DNA of 64,000 nucleotides, taken from NCBI GenBank assembly GCA_028819295.1, contig JAPPMA010000094.1:50693-114692 (forward strand). The letters are read 5' to 3'. The position numbers and the translations under genes were made by a program. This DNA comes from a bacterium. GTDB lineage: Bacteria > Actinomycetota > Acidimicrobiia > Acidimicrobiales > Bin134. The first letter of the stretch is position 1, and the number at the start of each line of letters is the position of its first letter. Below the pieces are notes generated by a model. That model was not told where the DNA came from. It saw only the letters and a list, made by a program, of their open reading frames with translations, and did no database searches. This document shows, piece after piece, positions 63,138 through 64,000 of the stretch.

Positions 63138-64000
63138 CAATGCGGACCATCGAGCGGATCTGGGCAATGGCATCCTTGATGTATTCTGGTGGCTCAACGC
63201 CAGCGAGGTGACTAGCAAGCCGTTGTGCGTACCGACCCTTGCCAATCCTGCCAATTCGATTGAGAACAGCCTCTGAACTCAAGTTTGCCCCCGATCGTAC
63301 CGCGTCAATTTCTTGGCCGAACTTGCGTTGCTTGTTGTCGCTGGACACGAGAGTTGCATAGGCATCAAACATCGCATCTCGTGCAACGGGGATGAGGTCT
63401 AGTTCGAGTGTGGTCTCGCCAACAAAGATGTTTTTGGCCCGAAGTGCCCGCTTTGCTTCGCAGTAGCTGTCTTCATCAAGGGCTCTATCGACGCGGGCTC
63501 GGGTCCTAGTGCCCACCAAAGAGCGGCCCCTCCTAATCCCTGCAGGGCTGCCGTCGCCCGCGGGGTCGCCATCCGTAATGATGACGTGCGGAATATTGAG
63601 GCCCTTCTTGCCGAGCAGTAGGCGGTAGGGAAAGAAGTCAATGCCTCGAACTGAGCACACTGTGACGCCATGGGCGTCTAAGTCAAACCCGCACCCGATC
63701 GCGAAGGCAGGCACGAGAAATTCCTCAGCCGCTCCTTCGACCAGGATGACGCCCTTGGCGAACAGCATCTCGGCGCGGGTCACATCCAAGTACCGCTCCA
63801 AGTCTGCCTCAACACCCGGTTCAAGGTTGAGCGAGCGAGTGTGGAACCCCGCGGACTCGCCGCCGACGTTACGCAGGAGTGTGATCGAAGACAGTGGGGC
63901 CACACTCGCGAGATGCGGCGAGTGAGTGGTGACGACTAGAGGCCGGCTGTCGTCCAACAAGTGGCGAAAAAGGACACGTTGCAAGTGCAGATGTAGGTGG
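63130..64000 (-). CDS. OLD-family ATPase/TOPRIM nuclease (GajA-like), partial
   Basis: The 3' part of the gene; it runs off the right end of the window. The first visible residues (HLHLHLQRVLF) look like the Walker B region of OLD ATPases, followed by VVTTHSPHLAS (D-loop/H-loop). The TOPRIM domain has Glu in VILVEGAAEEFLVP and the DxD motif in VIITDGDPAGDG. C-terminal helical part to KDAIAQIRSMVRIDE. Class 2 OLD proteins paired with UvrD-like helicases are the Gabija nuclease, which nicks phage DNA when nucleotides are depleted. The ATPase N-terminus must lie beyond 64000. Confidence 0.85.
   Translation of the reverse strand, partial: HLHLHLQRVLFRHLLDDSRPLVVTTHSPHLASVAPLSSITLLRNVGGESAGFHTRSLNLEPGVEADLERYLDVTRAEMLFAKGVILVEGAAEEFLVPAFAIGCGFDLDAHGVTVCSVRGIDFFPYRLLLGKKGLNIPHVIITDGDPAGDGSPAGIRRGRSLVGTRTRARVDRALDEDSYCEAKRALRAKNIFVGETTLELDLIPVARDAMFDAYATLVSSDNKQRKFGQEIDAVRSGANLSSEAVLNRIGRIGKGRYAQRLASHLAGVEPPEYIKDAIAQIRSMVRIDE

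Overview
ORGANISM. High-GC, densely packed DNA with long antisense open frames as a GC side effect. It reads as an actinobacterium: two F420-type luciferase-like (LLM) oxidoreductases, a DoxX protein, a CaiB CoA-transferase, acyl-CoA carboxylase beta chain, and lipoproteins whose lipobox Cys is followed by Gly-Asn and an acidic Asp run. That lipoprotein style and the catabolic gene mix suggest Acidimicrobiia, possibly marine or host-associated; this is an inference, as there is no rRNA or tRNA in the window.

LAYOUT. (1) 0.1-9 kb: two peptide/nickel-type binding lipoproteins with DppB/DppC permeases, an Sfp-type phosphopantetheinyl transferase (PPTase), an alpha/beta hydrolase, a deleted permease relic and a Phd/VapC toxin-antitoxin pair. 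(2) 9-16 kb: low-molecular-weight phosphatase with a non-ATG start, an AlbA_2/HATPase protein, a CaiB CoA-transferase, a molybdopterin oxidoreductase and an MFS transporter. (3) 16-25 kb: BMP-type (nucleoside-like) ABC importer divergent from an operon of two PLP enzymes and an 8-oxoguanine-deaminase-like amidohydrolase. The binding-protein gene has an in-frame TAA. (4) 25-48 kb: a biosynthetic locus. It holds DoxX, enoyl-CoA hydratase, hydrolase, a free acyltransferase, an ACP, a 3206-residue type I polyketide synthase (KS-AT-DH-cMT-ER-KR-ACP-KS with the second AT excised), a permease fused to a kinase-like tail, a second hydratase, one intact and one degenerate SDR, a KS-like protein lacking the Cys, a complete KS, a second ACP, an LLM oxidoreductase and a secreted vanadium-haloperoxidase-like protein. 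(5) 48-61 kb: carboxyltransferase, LLM oxidoreductase, SsnA-like amidohydrolase, fused molybdenum hydroxylase and two carbamoylase-type amidohydrolases on the minus strand, facing a HigBA-like pair leading into a three-subunit molybdenum hydroxylase operon. (6) 61-64 kb: the helicase and partial nuclease of a Gabija-like defence system, visibly lower in GC.

HOW IT FITS. Blocks 3 and 5 look like uptake and breakdown of purines, hydantoins and carbamoyl compounds. Block 4 looks like a hybrid type I/type II polyketide or lipid pathway in which one PKS module is split: KS on the megasynthase, with AT and ACP as separate proteins. Its ACP-PKS-permease core (12.1 kb) is bracketed by 166-bp direct repeats differing at one base. 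A 13-bp motif (CTAGTGGTGTGTC) occurs at three places associated with this locus and its relics. Relics of a permease, a hydrolase, a hydratase and an LLM gene show the locus has been assembled and rearranged recently.
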